This document shows, in pieces, positions 32,009-42,070 of a DNA stretch of 64,000 nucleotides (position 1 is the first letter of the stretch; the number at the start of each line of letters is the position of its first letter). Source of the stretch: Erwinia piriflorinigrans CFBP 5888. GTDB lineage: Bacteria > Pseudomonadota > Gammaproteobacteria > Enterobacterales > Enterobacteriaceae. The notes under the pieces were generated by a model that was given only the letters and a program-made list of their open reading frames with translations, was not told the DNA's origin and made no database searches. A program made the position numbers and the translations under genes. The stretch covers positions 1-64,000 of the forward strand of contig NZ_CAHS01000022.1 of NCBI RefSeq assembly GCF_001050515.1. Direction: 5' to 3'.

Positions 32009-32394
32009 CAGAATTGTACCAATCGGTCGCAGCTAAGCGCGGCTTCAGCCAGCGCACCCAGCCCGGTTAGCTGAAAACCCTCAGCGAGGTTGGCCGCCGC
32101 CAGACCAAGATTGGCCGCCTCCTGCTTATCGACCACGCCGCGACGCAATGCCGCAGCCACGCAGACATTGAGTGCCACGGCATGCTGTTGATGCAGTTGC
32201 TGCCAGTTGCGGGTCAGGTCGACCTCATCATTGGCGGGAGCATTAAGCTCACTGGCGTTGAGTACGCCTTCACGATAAAAGAAAACGCTCTCCAGAGTAT
32301 GCCCCTGCGCCACCAGCTCACTGGCAAACAACCAGGCGCTGCTGGCATGCTGCGTACCAAAGGTAGGGCCAGTCACCATCAGGCAAAAACGCAT
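32008..32394 (-). CDS. tusD: sulfurtransferase subunit TusD
   Basis: A 128-residue DsrE-family protein, starting [20 protein letters not shown]. It carries the catalytic persulfide cysteine in [15 protein letters not shown] (about residue 78). Its start overlaps the yheO stop by one base, so regulator and tus genes form one unit. Confidence 0.95.
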   Translation of the reverse strand: MRFCLMVTGPTFGTQHASSAWLFASELVAQGHTLESVFFYREGVLNASELNAPANDEVDLTRNWQQLHQQHAVALNVCVAAALRRGVVDKQEAANLGLAAANLAEGFQLTGLGALAEAALSCDRLVQF

Positions 32395-33116
32395 TATTTA
32401 TCCTGCCCGTGGAAATCATCATTCTTAAACTGGCGGATATAGAGATACACCGTGTGTTTAGAAATATTGAGTCGTTCAGCAACCTGATTGATCGCATCTT
32501 TGATATCAAAAATGCCTCTCTCGTACAGATTAAGAACAATTTGCCGGTTCTTGGCATTGTTGGAAACGTTACGATCCGCGCTCACTTCTTCAATCGTAAA
32601 TTCCATCGCTTGCATCACCAGATCTTCTACCGAGGAAGCGAAGTTGACCGCAGAAGCGACCTCCTGAGTTTCCGGTGGCATAAAAGTGGCCATGATCTGA
32701 GAAAACGGCACGTCAAGGTTCATATTGATACACAGCAGGCCAATCACCCGACGATCGCGATTGCGAATAGCGATCGTCACAGACTTCATCAGCACGCCGC
32801 TTTTCGCACGGGTGAAGTAGGTTTTCGACACGTTACTGTCCGCACCGGTCATATCATGCAGCATACGCAAAGCCAGATCGGTAATCGGTGAACCGATTTT
32901 ACGCCCGGTGTGCTCACCATTAGCAATACGCACCGCAGAGCACTTGAGGTCTTCCAGCGAGTGCAGGACGATTTCACAGTGCGAACCGATCAGCATGGCA
33001 AGACCATCGACAACGGCTTCGTAGGATTTAAGGATTTCAAAATCGCCGGGCATGAACGGGCGCTGTTCCAACAACTCAGACTCCGCCATCTCTCCGGAAA
33101 GAAGTGAATTAGACAT
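32394..33116 (-). CDS. yheO: YheO-type transcriptional regulator
   Basis: A 240-residue protein. It has an N-terminal PAS-like YheO domain ([20 protein letters not shown]) and a C-terminal helix-turn-helix ([20 protein letters not shown]). The ATG at 33116 follows AAGGGTGG and gives the E. coli-like length; the frame upstream is unsupported. The family is a DNA-binding regulator whose ligand is not settled. It heads the yheO-tusDCB operon. Confidence 0.92.
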   Translation of the reverse strand: MSNSLLSGEMAESELLEQRPFMPGDFEILKSYEAVVDGLAMLIGSHCEIVLHSLEDLKCSAVRIANGEHTGRKIGSPITDLALRMLHDMTGADSNVSKTYFTRAKSGVLMKSVTIAIRNRDRRVIGLLCINMNLDVPFSQIMATFMPPETQEVASAVNFASSVEDLVMQAMEFTIEEVSADRNVSNNAKNRQIVLNLYERGIFDIKDAINQVAERLNISKHTVYLYIRQFKNDDFHGQDK

Positions 33117-33285
33117 GAACGACACCACCCTTTGACAAGAGCCTGTCACGGGGCGCAAGACCAGACTCGTTATTATTAAAATGTACGCAGGGCAGTTTAG
33201 CAAATAACGGAAAAGCGTGTATGACCTTTGTATGGAAATACGGCTTAACGCATAAAAGAGGAGTAATCAGAGAAACAGCGGGGAA

Positions 33286-33310
33286 TAAAACCGCCACCCG
33301 CAGGTGGCGG
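33286..33310 (-). terminator. terminator after fkpA
   Basis: CCGCCACC-TGCG-GGTGGCGG-type stem (8 bp, CCGCCACC/GGTGGCGG) followed on the minus strand by TTTTA. It lies just past the fkpA stop, between fkpA and yheO. Confidence 0.8.
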
Positions 33311-33318
33311 TAGCGTCA

Positions 33319-34152
33319 TTATTTCTTCGCTTTCGCGTCGCCAGTAGCGGCAGGTGCAGTCGGTTGTGCCTCGGCATCATTTTTAGCGGCTGGTTTGATA
33401 TCCAGCAGCTCCACATCAAATACCAGGGTCGAGTTAACCGGAATTCCCGGCACGCCGTTTTTACCGTAAGCCAGGTTTGGAGGGATCACCAGCTTGATCT
33501 TACCCCCTTTCTTAACGTGCTTCAGGCCTTCAGTCCAGCCTGGGATAACACCATCCAGACGGAACGACAGCGGCTCGCCACGGGTATAAGAGTTATCAAA
33601 CTCTTTACCGTCAATCAGGGTGCCTTTGTAGTTAACGACAACTGTGTCACTGTCTTTCGGCACATCACCCGTACCTTCCTTCTCTACCTGGTAAAGCAGG
33701 CCGGTTTCGGTTTTCTTCACGCCTTTCTCTTTGGCGAATTTAGCCGCGTAAGCATCACCTTTGCTGGTGTTTTCTGCCGCGTCTTTTTCCATCTTCGCCT
33801 GTGCAGCACCCTTCACGCGCGCTTCGAAAGATTGTAGCGTCTGCTCAACTTCCTTGTCAGACAGTTTGCTTTTGCCAGCAAACGCATCCTGAACGCCGGA
33901 GATAAGCTGAGATTTGTCCAAAGCGATGCCCAGCTTTTCCTGTTCCTTCAGGGAGTTCTCCATATAGCGCCCCAGAGATGCACCCAGCGCGTAAGCAGAT
34001 TGCTGGTTATCATCTTTAAATGCGGCATTCTTCGGAGCCTGCTGCTGCGGTGCTGCTGCCGGCGCGGTAGCTTCTGCAGCCATTGCCAGCGGAGCATTCA
34101 GCGCAACGGCCATCGTGGTAGCTAACAATGTGACTTTAAACAGTGATTTCAT
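33319..34152 (-). CDS. fkpA: periplasmic FKBP-type prolyl isomerase FkpA
   Basis: A 277-residue secreted chaperone and cis-trans prolyl isomerase. A signal peptide (MKSLFKVTLLATTMAVALN, cleavage after AMA) is followed by a short Ala/Pro/Gln-rich linker. Next come the helical dimer domain (AYALGASLGRYMENSL) and the FKBP domain (DTVVVNYKGTLIDGKEFDNS, GVIPGWTEGLKHVKKGGK). Start at 34152 chosen over 34164 because it begins at the signal peptide. E. coli fkpA is under sigma-E control; I did not identify that promoter with confidence. Confidence 0.96.
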   Translation of the reverse strand: MKSLFKVTLLATTMAVALNAPLAMAAEATAPAAAPQQQAPKNAAFKDDNQQSAYALGASLGRYMENSLKEQEKLGIALDKSQLISGVQDAFAGKSKLSDKEVEQTLQSFEARVKGAAQAKMEKDAAENTSKGDAYAAKFAKEKGVKKTETGLLYQVEKEGTGDVPKDSDTVVVNYKGTLIDGKEFDNSYTRGEPLSFRLDGVIPGWTEGLKHVKKGGKIKLVIPPNLAYGKNGVPGIPVNSTLVFDVELLDIKPAAKNDAEAQPTAPAATGDAKAKK

Positions 34153-34443
34153 CCATTTCTCCAAAACCGAAGCGTCTCACCCCGGAAATCGTGTGTAGAC
34201 CTGCGGCCTGTAATATAAACAGTTGCAAGATAACAAAACAATCTCGCCATAAAAATGCGAAGTTAATTTCAGACCGCGAGATGTCCCGAAAGTTTCACCA
34301 CCAACAATGGTGTCAGCGAAGCAGGTTTTCAACCTCTGCAAGCAAATCTACGCCATATCACCTACTTTCGCCTGCCATTAACCGCTAGAATCAGACAAAT
34401 CACACCGTCTGGCACTGAACGGGCAGTAATAAGAGGAAATAAC

Positions 34444-34662
34444 ATGCAACACACGCAGTGGGAACAAAGGCTGGAGACGTTGGAAAGTAAGCTGGCTTTT
34501 CAGGAACATACCATCGAGGAGTTGAACCTGACGGTCGTACAGCATGAACTGGAAATGGCCCGTCTGCGCGAACAAATGCGCCTGCTAACCGATAAGCTGA
34601 AAGCCGCCGCACCGTCGATGATTGCTTCCCAGTCGGAAGAGACGCCACCACCGCATTACTGA
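34444..34662 (+). CDS. slyX: SlyX family protein
   Basis: A 72-residue coiled-coil protein ([20 protein letters not shown] with heptad spacing), tail ending in PPPHY as in E. coli. AGAGGAAATAAC precedes the ATG. Function unknown; it lies next to and convergent with slyD. Confidence 0.92.
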   Translation: MQHTQWEQRLETLESKLAFQEHTIEELNLTVVQHELEMARLREQMRLLTDKLKAAAPSMIASQSEETPPPHY

Positions 34663-34804
34663 CACAGCATCTGTGCCGGGTCGCCAGCAGGCACTTCATC
34701 TGTATACCTTCATCAGGCCCCGTAACTCTTACAAACCGCTCTTGCCGTGGTGTGGGTGGTTTTAACATGGCAGTCAGCCGTTAATTGCACTGACCTGATT
34801 AGAC

Positions 34805-34832
34805 CAAAGTCCCGGTCTTACGACCAGGACTT
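34805..34832. other. inverted repeat between slyX and slyD
   Basis: AAAGTCC-C-GGTC and GACC-A-GGACTTT pair almost perfectly around a TTAC loop. There is no T-run. Its place between two convergent genes, next to a second hairpin, suggests an mRNA 3'-end or transcription-stopping element. Confidence 0.5.
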
Positions 34833-34845
34833 TGTCAGCAATCTA

Positions 34846-34875
34846 AGGCCACCCGGAGGTGGCCTTATCTATTTT
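34846..34875. terminator. terminator between convergent slyX and slyD
   Basis: AAGGCCACC and GGTGGCCTT pair in a 9-bp stem around a 3-4 base loop, followed on the plus strand by ATCTATTTTTA. It would end slyX transcripts and, less strongly, slyD transcripts. Confidence 0.65.
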
Positions 34876-34885
34876 TAGCAAGATA

Positions 34886-35428
34886 TTAGTGGGTGCAGCC
34901 GCAACCGCCGGTGCCACAACCATCCTGACCGTGTTCGTGGTCATGATCGTGGTGGTGATCGTTTTCACCGTGAACATGGCCGTGAGCCAGTTCTTCTTCG
35001 GTGGCTTCACGGATCCCCATCACTTCGACGTTGAAGTTCAGATTCTGGCCCGCCAGCATATGGTTACCATCAACCACGACGTGCTCATCTTCCACTTCAG
35101 TAATTTCAACCGGCACCGGACCCTGATCGGTCTCTGCCAGGAAACGCATGCCAACCTGCAATTCGTCCACGCCCATAAAGACGTCTTTCGGTACGCGCTG
35201 AACCAGATTGTCATCATAAGGGCCGTAGGCATCGTTTGAAGCGATATTCACGTCAAATTTGTCGCCGACCACATGATCTTCCAGCGCTTTTTCCAGCCCG
35301 GAAATCAGGGAACCATGACCGTGCAGGTAGTCGAGCGGTGCACTGACCGGAGACTCATCAACCAACACACCATCTTCTGTACGCACCTGGTATGCCAGGC
35401 TGACCACGAGGTCTTTTGCTACTTTCAT
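34886..35428 (-). CDS. slyD: FKBP-type prolyl isomerase / metallochaperone SlyD
   Basis: A 180-residue cytosolic isomerase and chaperone. The FKBP part is split by the insert-in-flap chaperone domain (about 70-130). The C-terminal ~35 residues are rich in His, Asp and Cys (HGENDHHHDHDHEHGQDG, then CGTGGCGCTH), the nickel-binding tail used in [NiFe]-hydrogenase maturation in E. coli. Also the host factor for phiX174 lysis protein E. Confidence 0.95.
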   Translation of the reverse strand: MKVAKDLVVSLAYQVRTEDGVLVDESPVSAPLDYLHGHGSLISGLEKALEDHVVGDKFDVNIASNDAYGPYDDNLVQRVPKDVFMGVDELQVGMRFLAETDQGPVPVEITEVEDEHVVVDGNHMLAGQNLNFNVEVMGIREATEEELAHGHVHGENDHHHDHDHEHGQDGCGTGGCGCTH

Positions 35429-35567
35429 GATTACTCCTAACCGTTGAGAGCTTGAGCCCTGAATTTATTGGCTGTATTAAATCAGCCTACAGGGTCTAAG
35501 TGGCGCCGATTGTAGCGAATTTCAACGCCGCTGTACGCTACAGCGTAAAAAAAGCTGCGCATTAACG

Positions 35568-35762
35568 CTACTCAGGATGAAAAATGCCAATGACCTGCTC
35601 ATGGCTACGCACCTGCTCACGCGCCTGTTTATCGGCTTCGCGCATCTGATGACCGCACTTAACGCACTCGACGACATCCACATTATTTTCCCGCCACAGG
35701 GCGAGGGTATCTTTTGCCTGGCACTTTGGGCAGACGGCGCCAGCGATAAAACGTTTACGCAT
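35568..35762 (-). CDS. yheV: zinc-ribbon protein YheV
   Basis: A 64-residue protein with two CxxC pairs (CPKC and CVKC) forming a zinc ribbon, ending IGIFHPE. Same length class as E. coli YheV (DUF2387) and at the same place downstream of kefB. Function unknown. Confidence 0.9.
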   Translation of the reverse strand: MRKRFIAGAVCPKCQAKDTLALWRENNVDVVECVKCGHQMREADKQAREQVRSHEQVIGIFHPE

Positions 35763-35818
35763 AATAGTTCCAGATTACGGCTCGGGCGAGCGACACACGC
35801 TGCCGTCCGTGTAGTGAA

Positions 35819-37624
35819 TTAATCAGCCTCATCCCAGCCGTCAAACTGACGCTTCTCGTGACGCAATTCAGCCTGGAAGATATCCTCCAGCTCGCGGCGC
35901 GCTTCTTTAACGCGCGATATTTGCTGACTGTCGCCATGATTCGGCATCAGCTCACGCAGCATACGCATATCCAGACGACGGAAATGTTGCTGGGCACGGA
36001 AAGCCTGATGGGGATGCATACCCAACGACATTAACGTTTTGCGCCCCAGTTCCAGGGCACTACTGAAGGTTTCGCGTGAGAACTGGGTCACACCGGCCTG
36101 TAGCAGTTCATGGGCTTCCACGCGCCCACGAGCGCGTGCCAGAATTTGCAGATGGGGAAAATGCTGCTGGCACAGGTGGACAATCGCCATCGCATCTTCC
36201 GGGCCGTTGCAGGCAATCACCAGCGACTGGGCGGTTTCTGCCCCCGCTGCGCGCAGTAGTTCCAGCTGGGTCGCATCACCGTAATAAACTTTATAGCCAT
36301 AGCTGCGCATCAGACTGACCGCGCTGATATCGCGCTCCAGCACCGTGATGCGCCTCTCATTCGCCATCAGCAGGCGGGCCACCACCTGGCCGAAACGACC
36401 AAAACCGACGACTATCACCTGCGGTTTGTCGTCTTCAACAAACGGCTTCTCCTGGCTGTCATCCACTTCGTTAAAGCGGTGCTTGAGGATTTTATCCACG
36501 CCCTGCATCAGCAGCGGTGTGGTCATCATCGACAGCGTGACCGTCACCAGCAACAGCGGCATCTGATCGCCGCTAAACAGGTTAGCGGAAGATGCTGCTG
36601 AGAACAGCACGAAGGCGAACTCACCCCCCTGGCTGAGCACGCCGGAAAATTGCAGACGCTCCGAGCTGCGCAGACCGTAAATACGCGCTAACAGGTACAG
36701 CACGGCGGTTTTCACCGCGACCAGCAGCACCACGCCAATCAGAATTTCAGCAATGTGGGTATAGAGCACGCCAAGATTCAGCGCCATGCCGACCGAAATG
36801 AAGAACAGACCGAGCAACAGCCCTTTAAACGGGTCGATGGCGATTTCCAGCTCGTGGCGATATTCACTTTCCGCCAGCAAAATACCGGCGATAAAGGTAC
36901 CCAGCGCCATCGACAGTCCGAGGGCATCCATGAACAGCGCAGAGCCTAAGACCAGCAGCAGCGCGGCGGCGGTAAACACTTCGCGCACGCCGGAAGCCGC
37001 AATAAAGCGGAAAATCGGCCGCAGCAGGTAACGACCACCCACCAACATTCCGGCGAACGCCAGCACCTTCATGCCAACTTTCATCCAGTCGGTATGGCCG
37101 CTGTCACTGCCCGCCAGCAGCGGCACCAGCGCCAGCGCGGGGATCACCGCCAGATCCTGGAACAGCAGCACCGAGAAGCCCAGCTGACCGGACTCATTAC
37201 GGTTCATCCCCTTATCACGCATCAGTTGCAGCGCCATCGCCGTGGAAGACATCGCCAGGCCAATCCCGCCAATGGTCGCCGCCTGCCATGAAAAATCAGT
37301 CAGCCACAATAATCCACCGAGCACGGCCGCACTGAGCAGCACCTGGGCGGCCCCAACACCAAAAATCGAGCGCCGCAGCTCCCACAGTTTTGACGGCTTG
37401 AGCTCCAGGCCGATGATAAACATCAGAAACACTACGCCCAGTTCGGAAAAGTGCAGGATCTCCTGCACGTCGCTGATAAAGCCCAAACCCCAGGGACCGA
37501 TGGCAATACCCGCCAGCAAGTAGCCTAAAACCGCGCCAATGCCGAGGCGAGCGGCAATCGGCACCGCAATCACCGCTGCGAAAAGGTATAACAGCCCTGC
37601 GGTCAGCAGGCTTTGTCCTTCCAT
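35819..37624 (-). CDS. kefB: glutathione-regulated K+/H+ antiporter KefB
   Basis: A 601-residue inner-membrane efflux protein that lowers internal pH to protect against electrophiles. Residues ~1-380 are a CPA2 antiporter core of about a dozen helices ([20 protein letters not shown]). Residues ~400-520 are the NAD/glutathione-binding RCK domain ([18 protein letters not shown]), and a cytoplasmic tail rich in Arg and Glu follows. Directly after kefG, its ancillary subunit. Confidence 0.96.
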   Translation of the reverse strand: MEGQSLLTAGLLYLFAAVIAVPIAARLGIGAVLGYLLAGIAIGPWGLGFISDVQEILHFSELGVVFLMFIIGLELKPSKLWELRRSIFGVGAAQVLLSAAVLGGLLWLTDFSWQAATIGGIGLAMSSTAMALQLMRDKGMNRNESGQLGFSVLLFQDLAVIPALALVPLLAGSDSGHTDWMKVGMKVLAFAGMLVGGRYLLRPIFRFIAASGVREVFTAAALLLVLGSALFMDALGLSMALGTFIAGILLAESEYRHELEIAIDPFKGLLLGLFFISVGMALNLGVLYTHIAEILIGVVLLVAVKTAVLYLLARIYGLRSSERLQFSGVLSQGGEFAFVLFSAASSANLFSGDQMPLLLVTVTLSMMTTPLLMQGVDKILKHRFNEVDDSQEKPFVEDDKPQVIVVGFGRFGQVVARLLMANERRITVLERDISAVSLMRSYGYKVYYGDATQLELLRAAGAETAQSLVIACNGPEDAMAIVHLCQQHFPHLQILARARGRVEAHELLQAGVTQFSRETFSSALELGRKTLMSLGMHPHQAFRAQQHFRRLDMRMLRELMPNHGDSQQISRVKEARRELEDIFQAELRHEKRQFDGWDEAD

Positions 37625-38179
37625 CTAAATTCCCCCATGCGGCAATGGATTTGCCAGCCAGTCGCCATAGGCGCGGGCATAATTTTGCATCGTTTCAGCG
37701 CTCTGACGCCGCGCCCAATAGATAATCATCGGTGTCATCCAGTGCATGCGGCACATCTGCGCCGTCAGCTCAAAAGGCCGCATAATCTCCGACATCGGAT
37801 AACGATTCAGCCCTTCCTGGTGGTAAGCCGCTTCCGGTTCTCCGGTGGTGATCACGCTGCGCCAGTACTTGCCTTCCAGCTCATTACCGTCCGGCCCACT
37901 GGCGAAGCCGCGGGACAGCACGCGATCCAGCCACTCCTTGAGCAACGCGGGACAGCTGTAGGTATAAAGTGGATGCTGAAAAACGATGATTTGATGCTCA
38001 CGCAGCAGCTGCTGCTCATGGCGAATATCGATAAAAAAATCCGGATAATGTGCATACAGGTCATGCACCGTCACATGTTCAGCCTGTCGGGCCGGCTGAA
38101 GCAAAACGCGATTGGCAATTGAATCCTGAGACTCCGGATGGGCATACAACAGCAGGATTTTAGGCGGCTGCGACATCAT
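37625..38179 (-). CDS. kefG: KefB ancillary oxidoreductase KefG
   Basis: A 184-residue flavodoxin-fold (NQO1-like) protein required for full KefB activity. Motifs: [32 protein letters not shown] and [12 protein letters not shown]. Either ATG at 38179 or 38176 is possible behind GGAGGGGA; the first gives the E. coli length. Its stop abuts the kefB start. Confidence 0.93.
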   Translation of the reverse strand: MMSQPPKILLLYAHPESQDSIANRVLLQPARQAEHVTVHDLYAHYPDFFIDIRHEQQLLREHQIIVFQHPLYTYSCPALLKEWLDRVLSRGFASGPDGNELEGKYWRSVITTGEPEAAYHQEGLNRYPMSEIMRPFELTAQMCRMHWMTPMIIYWARRQSAETMQNYARAYGDWLANPLPHGGI

Positions 38180-38301
38180 TCCCCTCCAAATCGTCGTCAT
38201 GGCGGGTGATTTCCGCTACCATGCTCGACGCACCGGAACACTGGATTCCGAAATACTGATTATGATGGCTTAATTTAACATACTCTGAACTGACGGCGCT
38301 T

Positions 38302-40203
38302 ATGATTGTATTCTCCTCGTTACAAATTCGTCGCGGTGTCCGCGTCCTGCTCGACAACGCCACGGCGACAATCAACCCCGGCCAGAAAGTCGGCCTGGTG
38401 GGTAAAAACGGCTGCGGTAAATCCACCCTGCTGGCGCTGCTAAAAAACGAGATAAGCGCCGATGCGGGCAGCTTCAGCTATCCAGCAAGCTGGTCGCTGG
38501 CGTGGGTTAATCAGGAAACCCCGGCGCTGGATATGCCGGCCATTGAGTATGTTATCGATGGCGACCGCGAATTTCGTCAGCTGGAGTCTGAATTAGCCCA
38601 TGCCAATGAAATAAACGATGGCCATGCCATTGCCACGCTGCATGGCAAGCTTGATGCGGTACAGGCCTGGACTATTCAGTCACGCGCGTCCAGTCTGCTC
38701 GACGGCCTGGGCTTCAGTCAGGAACAGCTACAGCGCCCGGTCAGTGATTTTTCCGGCGGCTGGCGCATGCGTCTGAACCTGGCACAGGCGCTGATCTGCC
38801 GATCTGACCTGCTATTGCTCGACGAACCGACCAACCACCTTGACCTGGATGCGGTGATCTGGCTGGAGCGCTGGCTGAAAAGCTATAGCGGCACGCTGAT
38901 CCTGATTTCGCACGACCGTGACTTCCTCGATCCGGTAGTGGACAAAATTTTACACATTGAGCAGCAGTCCATTTTCGAATACACCGGCAACTACAGCTCA
39001 TTTGAAATTCAGCGCGCCACCAAGCTGTCGCAGCAACAGTCAATGTTCGAGCATCAGCAGCAAAAAGTGGCGCATCTGCAAGGTTTTATCGACCGCTTTA
39101 AAGCCAAAGCCAGTAAGGCAAAACAGGCGCAGAGCCGAATTAAAATGCTGGAGCGTATGGAGCTGATCGCCCCGGCGCATGTTGATAATCCCTTTACTTT
39201 CAGCTTCCGTGAGCCGGAGAGCCTGCCAAACCCACTGCTGAAGATGGAGAAAGTCAGTGCCGGTTACGGCGAGCGTAAAATCCTCAACTCGATCAAGTTG
39301 AATCTGGTTCCGGGATCGCGCATTGGCCTGCTGGGGCGTAACGGTGCCGGTAAATCAACGCTGATAAAATTACTGGCGGGGGAGCTTGCGCCTTTGCAGG
39401 GTGAGGTTGGTCTGGCGAAGGGGATCAAGCTGGGCTACTTCGCGCAGCATCAGCTGGAATTTTTGCGCGCCGATGAGTCGCCGATCCAGCATCTGGTGCG
39501 TTTGGCTCCCAAAGTGCTGGAGCAGCAGCTACGCGATTATCTCGGCGGTTTTGGCTTCCAGGGCGACAAGGTGAGCGAAGAGACGCGGCGTTTCTCCGGC
39601 GGTGAAAAAGCGCGTCTGGTGCTGGCGCTGATCGTCTGGCAGCGCCCCAACCTGCTGCTGCTGGATGAACCCACCAACCACCTCGACCTGGATATGCGCC
39701 AGGCGTTAACCGAGGCGCTGATCGACTTTGAAGGCGCGCTGGTGGTGGTATCACACGACCGTCACCTGCTGCGTTCCACCACTGACGATCTCTACCTGGT
39801 GCATGATGGCAAAGTGGAACCCTTTGCCGGCGACTTAGAAGATTACCAGCAGTGGCTGAGCGACCTGCAACGCCAGAGCGCCGCCGATGCCGCGCCGAAA
39901 GCGGACAGCGCCAACAGCGCCCAGGCGCGTAAAGATCAGAAGCGACGTGAAGCCGAACTGCGCACTCAAACCCAGCCGCTGCGCAAGCAGCTCGAGAAAC
40001 TGGAAAAGCAGATGGAAAAGCATAACGCGCAGCTGGCCGAGGCGGAAGGTAAGTTGTCAGACGCAACCCTCTACGAACAGTCGCGTAAAGCCGATCTCAC
40101 CGCAGCCCTGCAACAGCAGGCGACGGCAAAATCAGCGCTGGAGGAGTGCGAGATGGCGTGGCTGGAAGCGCAGGAGCAGCTGGAAGCCATGCTGGCTTCC
40201 TGA
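38302..40203 (+). CDS. yheS: ABC-F family ATPase YheS
   Basis: A 633-residue cytosolic protein of two ATP-binding cassettes and no membrane domain. Walker A: GLVGKNGCGKST and GLLGRNGAGKST; signatures FSGGWRMRLNLAQAL and FSGGEKARLVLAL; Walker B twice as LLLLDEPTNHLDLD. The interdomain linker and a Lys/Glu/Gln-rich C-terminal coiled coil are present. ABC-F proteins act on the ribosomal E site; YheS is linked to relief of nascent-chain arrest. Divergent from kefG. Confidence 0.95.
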   Translation: MIVFSSLQIRRGVRVLLDNATATINPGQKVGLVGKNGCGKSTLLALLKNEISADAGSFSYPASWSLAWVNQETPALDMPAIEYVIDGDREFRQLESELAHANEINDGHAIATLHGKLDAVQAWTIQSRASSLLDGLGFSQEQLQRPVSDFSGGWRMRLNLAQALICRSDLLLLDEPTNHLDLDAVIWLERWLKSYSGTLILISHDRDFLDPVVDKILHIEQQSIFEYTGNYSSFEIQRATKLSQQQSMFEHQQQKVAHLQGFIDRFKAKASKAKQAQSRIKMLERMELIAPAHVDNPFTFSFREPESLPNPLLKMEKVSAGYGERKILNSIKLNLVPGSRIGLLGRNGAGKSTLIKLLAGELAPLQGEVGLAKGIKLGYFAQHQLEFLRADESPIQHLVRLAPKVLEQQLRDYLGGFGFQGDKVSEETRRFSGGEKARLVLALIVWQRPNLLLLDEPTNHLDLDMRQALTEALIDFEGALVVVSHDRHLLRSTTDDLYLVHDGKVEPFAGDLEDYQQWLSDLQRQSAADAAPKADSANSAQARKDQKRREAELRTQTQPLRKQLEKLEKQMEKHNAQLAEAEGKLSDATLYEQSRKADLTAALQQQATAKSALEECEMAWLEAQEQLEAMLAS

Positions 40204-40210
40204 TGCTTAG

Positions 40211-40236
40211 CCAGCACGGCTTACCTGCCGTGCTGG
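40211..40236 (+). terminator. stem-loop after yheS
   Basis: A perfect 10-bp stem CCAGCACGGC/GCCGTGCTGG with a 6-base loop, 8 bases past the yheS stop; only TACTCTTCT follows, so termination may be partial. Confidence 0.6.
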
Positions 40237-40255
40237 TACTCTTCTACTCTGCGGC

Positions 40256-40394
40256 AACGCCGTCGCAGCTCGCCACGCCACGGATAAAATGATCGTGGTG
40301 GTGCGAGACAAGGCGCAAGGCGCTGAGCGAGCGCAGCATACACCAGTATGTGAGCATCGCGAGGCAACGTGGTAACGCCGTCGCAGCCCGCCAC
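40256..40394. repeat. intergenic repeat-like element
   Basis: A 21-base unit AACGCCGTCGCAGCTCGCCAC (40256-40276, split: AACGCCGTCG then CAGCTCGCCAC) recurs with one change at 40374-40394. Between the copies is a dyad CATAC-ACCA-GTATG flanked by GAGCGAGCGCAG and GAGCATCGCGAGG. The layout, non-coding and between yheS and the inserted tauD, looks like a small repetitive palindromic element, but I cannot tie it to a named family. Confidence 0.5.
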
Positions 40395-40406
40395 GGACAT
40401 TTTAGT

Positions 40407-41246
40407 TTAGAAAGGTTTATCGCCCAGAATAGTAGCCCGATGCATAATTCGGCGCTGCGGCAAATAATCCGCATTCGCGTAGTGCTGGGTCACCCGATTA
40501 TCCCAGATCGCCACATCATCCTGCTGCCAGCGCCAGCGCACCTGAAAATCGGGTTTAGTTATATGGGCAAACAGGAAGTTGAGCAGCGCATCGCTCTCCT
40601 TCTCCTTTAGCCCGACCAGGCGCGTGGTAAAGCCTTCGTTGACGAATAACGCTTTTTTGCCGCTAACCGGATGGGTGCGCACCACCGGATGCAGCACCGG
40701 CGGGTTTTTCGCCACGGCCTGCTGCCAGCGCTGATGCTCCTCTGCACTGCTGCGATATTTGTACTCCTGGAACGACTTCCTGAAATCATGCTCGCCCTGT
40801 AGGCCCTCAAGCAGCGTCTGTAACGGCGCAGATAGCGCCTCCCAGGCGGCAATGCCGCTGGCCCACAGCGTATCTCCCCCGCTAGTGGGCAGCTGCTTTG
40901 CGGCGAGGATCGCGCCTGCTGGCGGCGTTTCGATAAAGGTGACGTCGGTGTGCCAGTTGTCGTTATCCGGCGGATTATCGTCGTGGGTATCCAGCACGAT
41001 AATCTCTTCCACGTCCGGTGCATGAGGATAGACCGGATGGATATGCAGATCGCCAAAGCGCGCCGCCAGCTGGCGCTGCTTCTGTGGCGTCAGCGGCTGA
41101 TCGCGCAGAAACAGCACCTGATGGCGGATCAGGGCGTGATAAAGCTGTTCAAACTGTGCATCACTGAGCGGACGGCTCAGGTTGATATCACTGACCAGTG
41201 CACCGATATGCGGTCCCAGCGCCTGAATGCGGATTCGTTCGTTCAT
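40407..41246 (-). CDS. tauD: taurine dioxygenase TauD
   Basis: A 279-residue Fe(II)/2-oxoglutarate dioxygenase that releases sulfite from taurine during sulfate starvation. The iron facial triad is seen in [12 protein letters not shown] (His, Asp) and [15 protein letters not shown] (His), and the cosubstrate arginine in [11 protein letters not shown]. The ATG at 41246 overlaps the tauC stop (ATGA). It ends at DKPF, four residues before the E. coli end. Last gene of tauABCD. Confidence 0.95.
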   Translation of the reverse strand: MNERIRIQALGPHIGALVSDINLSRPLSDAQFEQLYHALIRHQVLFLRDQPLTPQKQRQLAARFGDLHIHPVYPHAPDVEEIIVLDTHDDNPPDNDNWHTDVTFIETPPAGAILAAKQLPTSGGDTLWASGIAAWEALSAPLQTLLEGLQGEHDFRKSFQEYKYRSSAEEHQRWQQAVAKNPPVLHPVVRTHPVSGKKALFVNEGFTTRLVGLKEKESDALLNFLFAHITKPDFQVRWRWQQDDVAIWDNRVTQHYANADYLPQRRIMHRATILGDKPF

Positions 41247-42070
41247 AGTTGTTCTCCATGCCAAGGGGTTAAGCGACGCTGTAAGGCACGCAGCCCCAGC
41301 TCAAGCGCAAAAGCAATCAAGGCGATAACCGTGATACCGGCCAGCACCACGTCGGTCGCCAGAAACTCTCCGGCCGACTGCACCATAAAACCCAGTCCAC
41401 GTGTGGCGGCGATCAGTTCTGCGGCCACCAGCGTCGACCAGCCAACGCCGAGGCCAATACGCACGCCGGTGAGGATCTCCGGCAGCGCTCCGGGCAGCAC
41501 CACAAACCACAGTACCTGCCAACGGCTGGCTCCCAGCGAACGGGCGGCGCGCAGGCGCACCTGCTGGGCGCTTTTTACCCCGGCGAGCGCCGACATGGCG
41601 ACAGGGGCGAAGATCGCCAGGTAAATCAGTAAGATTTTTGAGGTTTCGCCAATGCCGAACCAGATAACCATTAGCGGCAGATAGGCCAGCGGCGGCACCG
41701 GGCGGTAAAGCTCAATCAGCGGATCGAGGATGCCGCGCAGCGTGGCATTCAGGCCCATTAAAATCCCCACCGGCACGCCAATCACCACCGCAGCCAGCAG
41801 GGCAATCACAATGCGCGTCAGGCTGGCGGCAAGATGCTGCCACAGAGTGGCATCCATAAATCCGGTCGGGCTGGCGATGGTCAGCAGCTGATGCCACACC
41901 TGCTGCGGCGCTGGCAGAAACAGCGGAGCGATCAGCTGAAGCCGGGTCACCGCCCACCAGACGACCAGCAGCACCAACAGGGTCGCCAGGCTGATGGTCA
42001 GCTGGCGCGACAGCGGCCAGCGCAGCTGCCTTTTGCCCTGCGCCATTTTTTCATTAATCAGTGAACTCAT
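41243..42070 (-). CDS. tauC: taurine ABC transporter permease TauC
   Basis: A 275-residue inner-membrane permease with about six helices and the cytoplasmic EAA-type loop [20 protein letters not shown] that contacts TauB. Its start overlaps tauB by four bases and its stop overlaps tauD. Confidence 0.95.
   Translation of the reverse strand: MSSLINEKMAQGKRQLRWPLSRQLTISLATLLVLLVVWWAVTRLQLIAPLFLPAPQQVWHQLLTIASPTGFMDATLWQHLAASLTRIVIALLAAVVIGVPVGILMGLNATLRGILDPLIELYRPVPPLAYLPLMVIWFGIGETSKILLIYLAIFAPVAMSALAGVKSAQQVRLRAARSLGASRWQVLWFVVLPGALPEILTGVRIGLGVGWSTLVAAELIAATRGLGFMVQSAGEFLATDVVLAGITVIALIAFALELGLRALQRRLTPWHGEQL

Noticed and set aside
39425-40066. Minus-strand ORF of 213 codons inside yheS
   Set aside because: It is antisense to conserved ABC-F motifs and has an Arg/Ala/Pro-rich composition typical of shadow frames in GC-rich DNA.
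40320-40370. Possible ERIC element
   Set aside because: The GTGAGC-like pieces and dyad recall ERIC layout, but the core ERIC sequences are absent, so it was listed only as an unnamed repeat.
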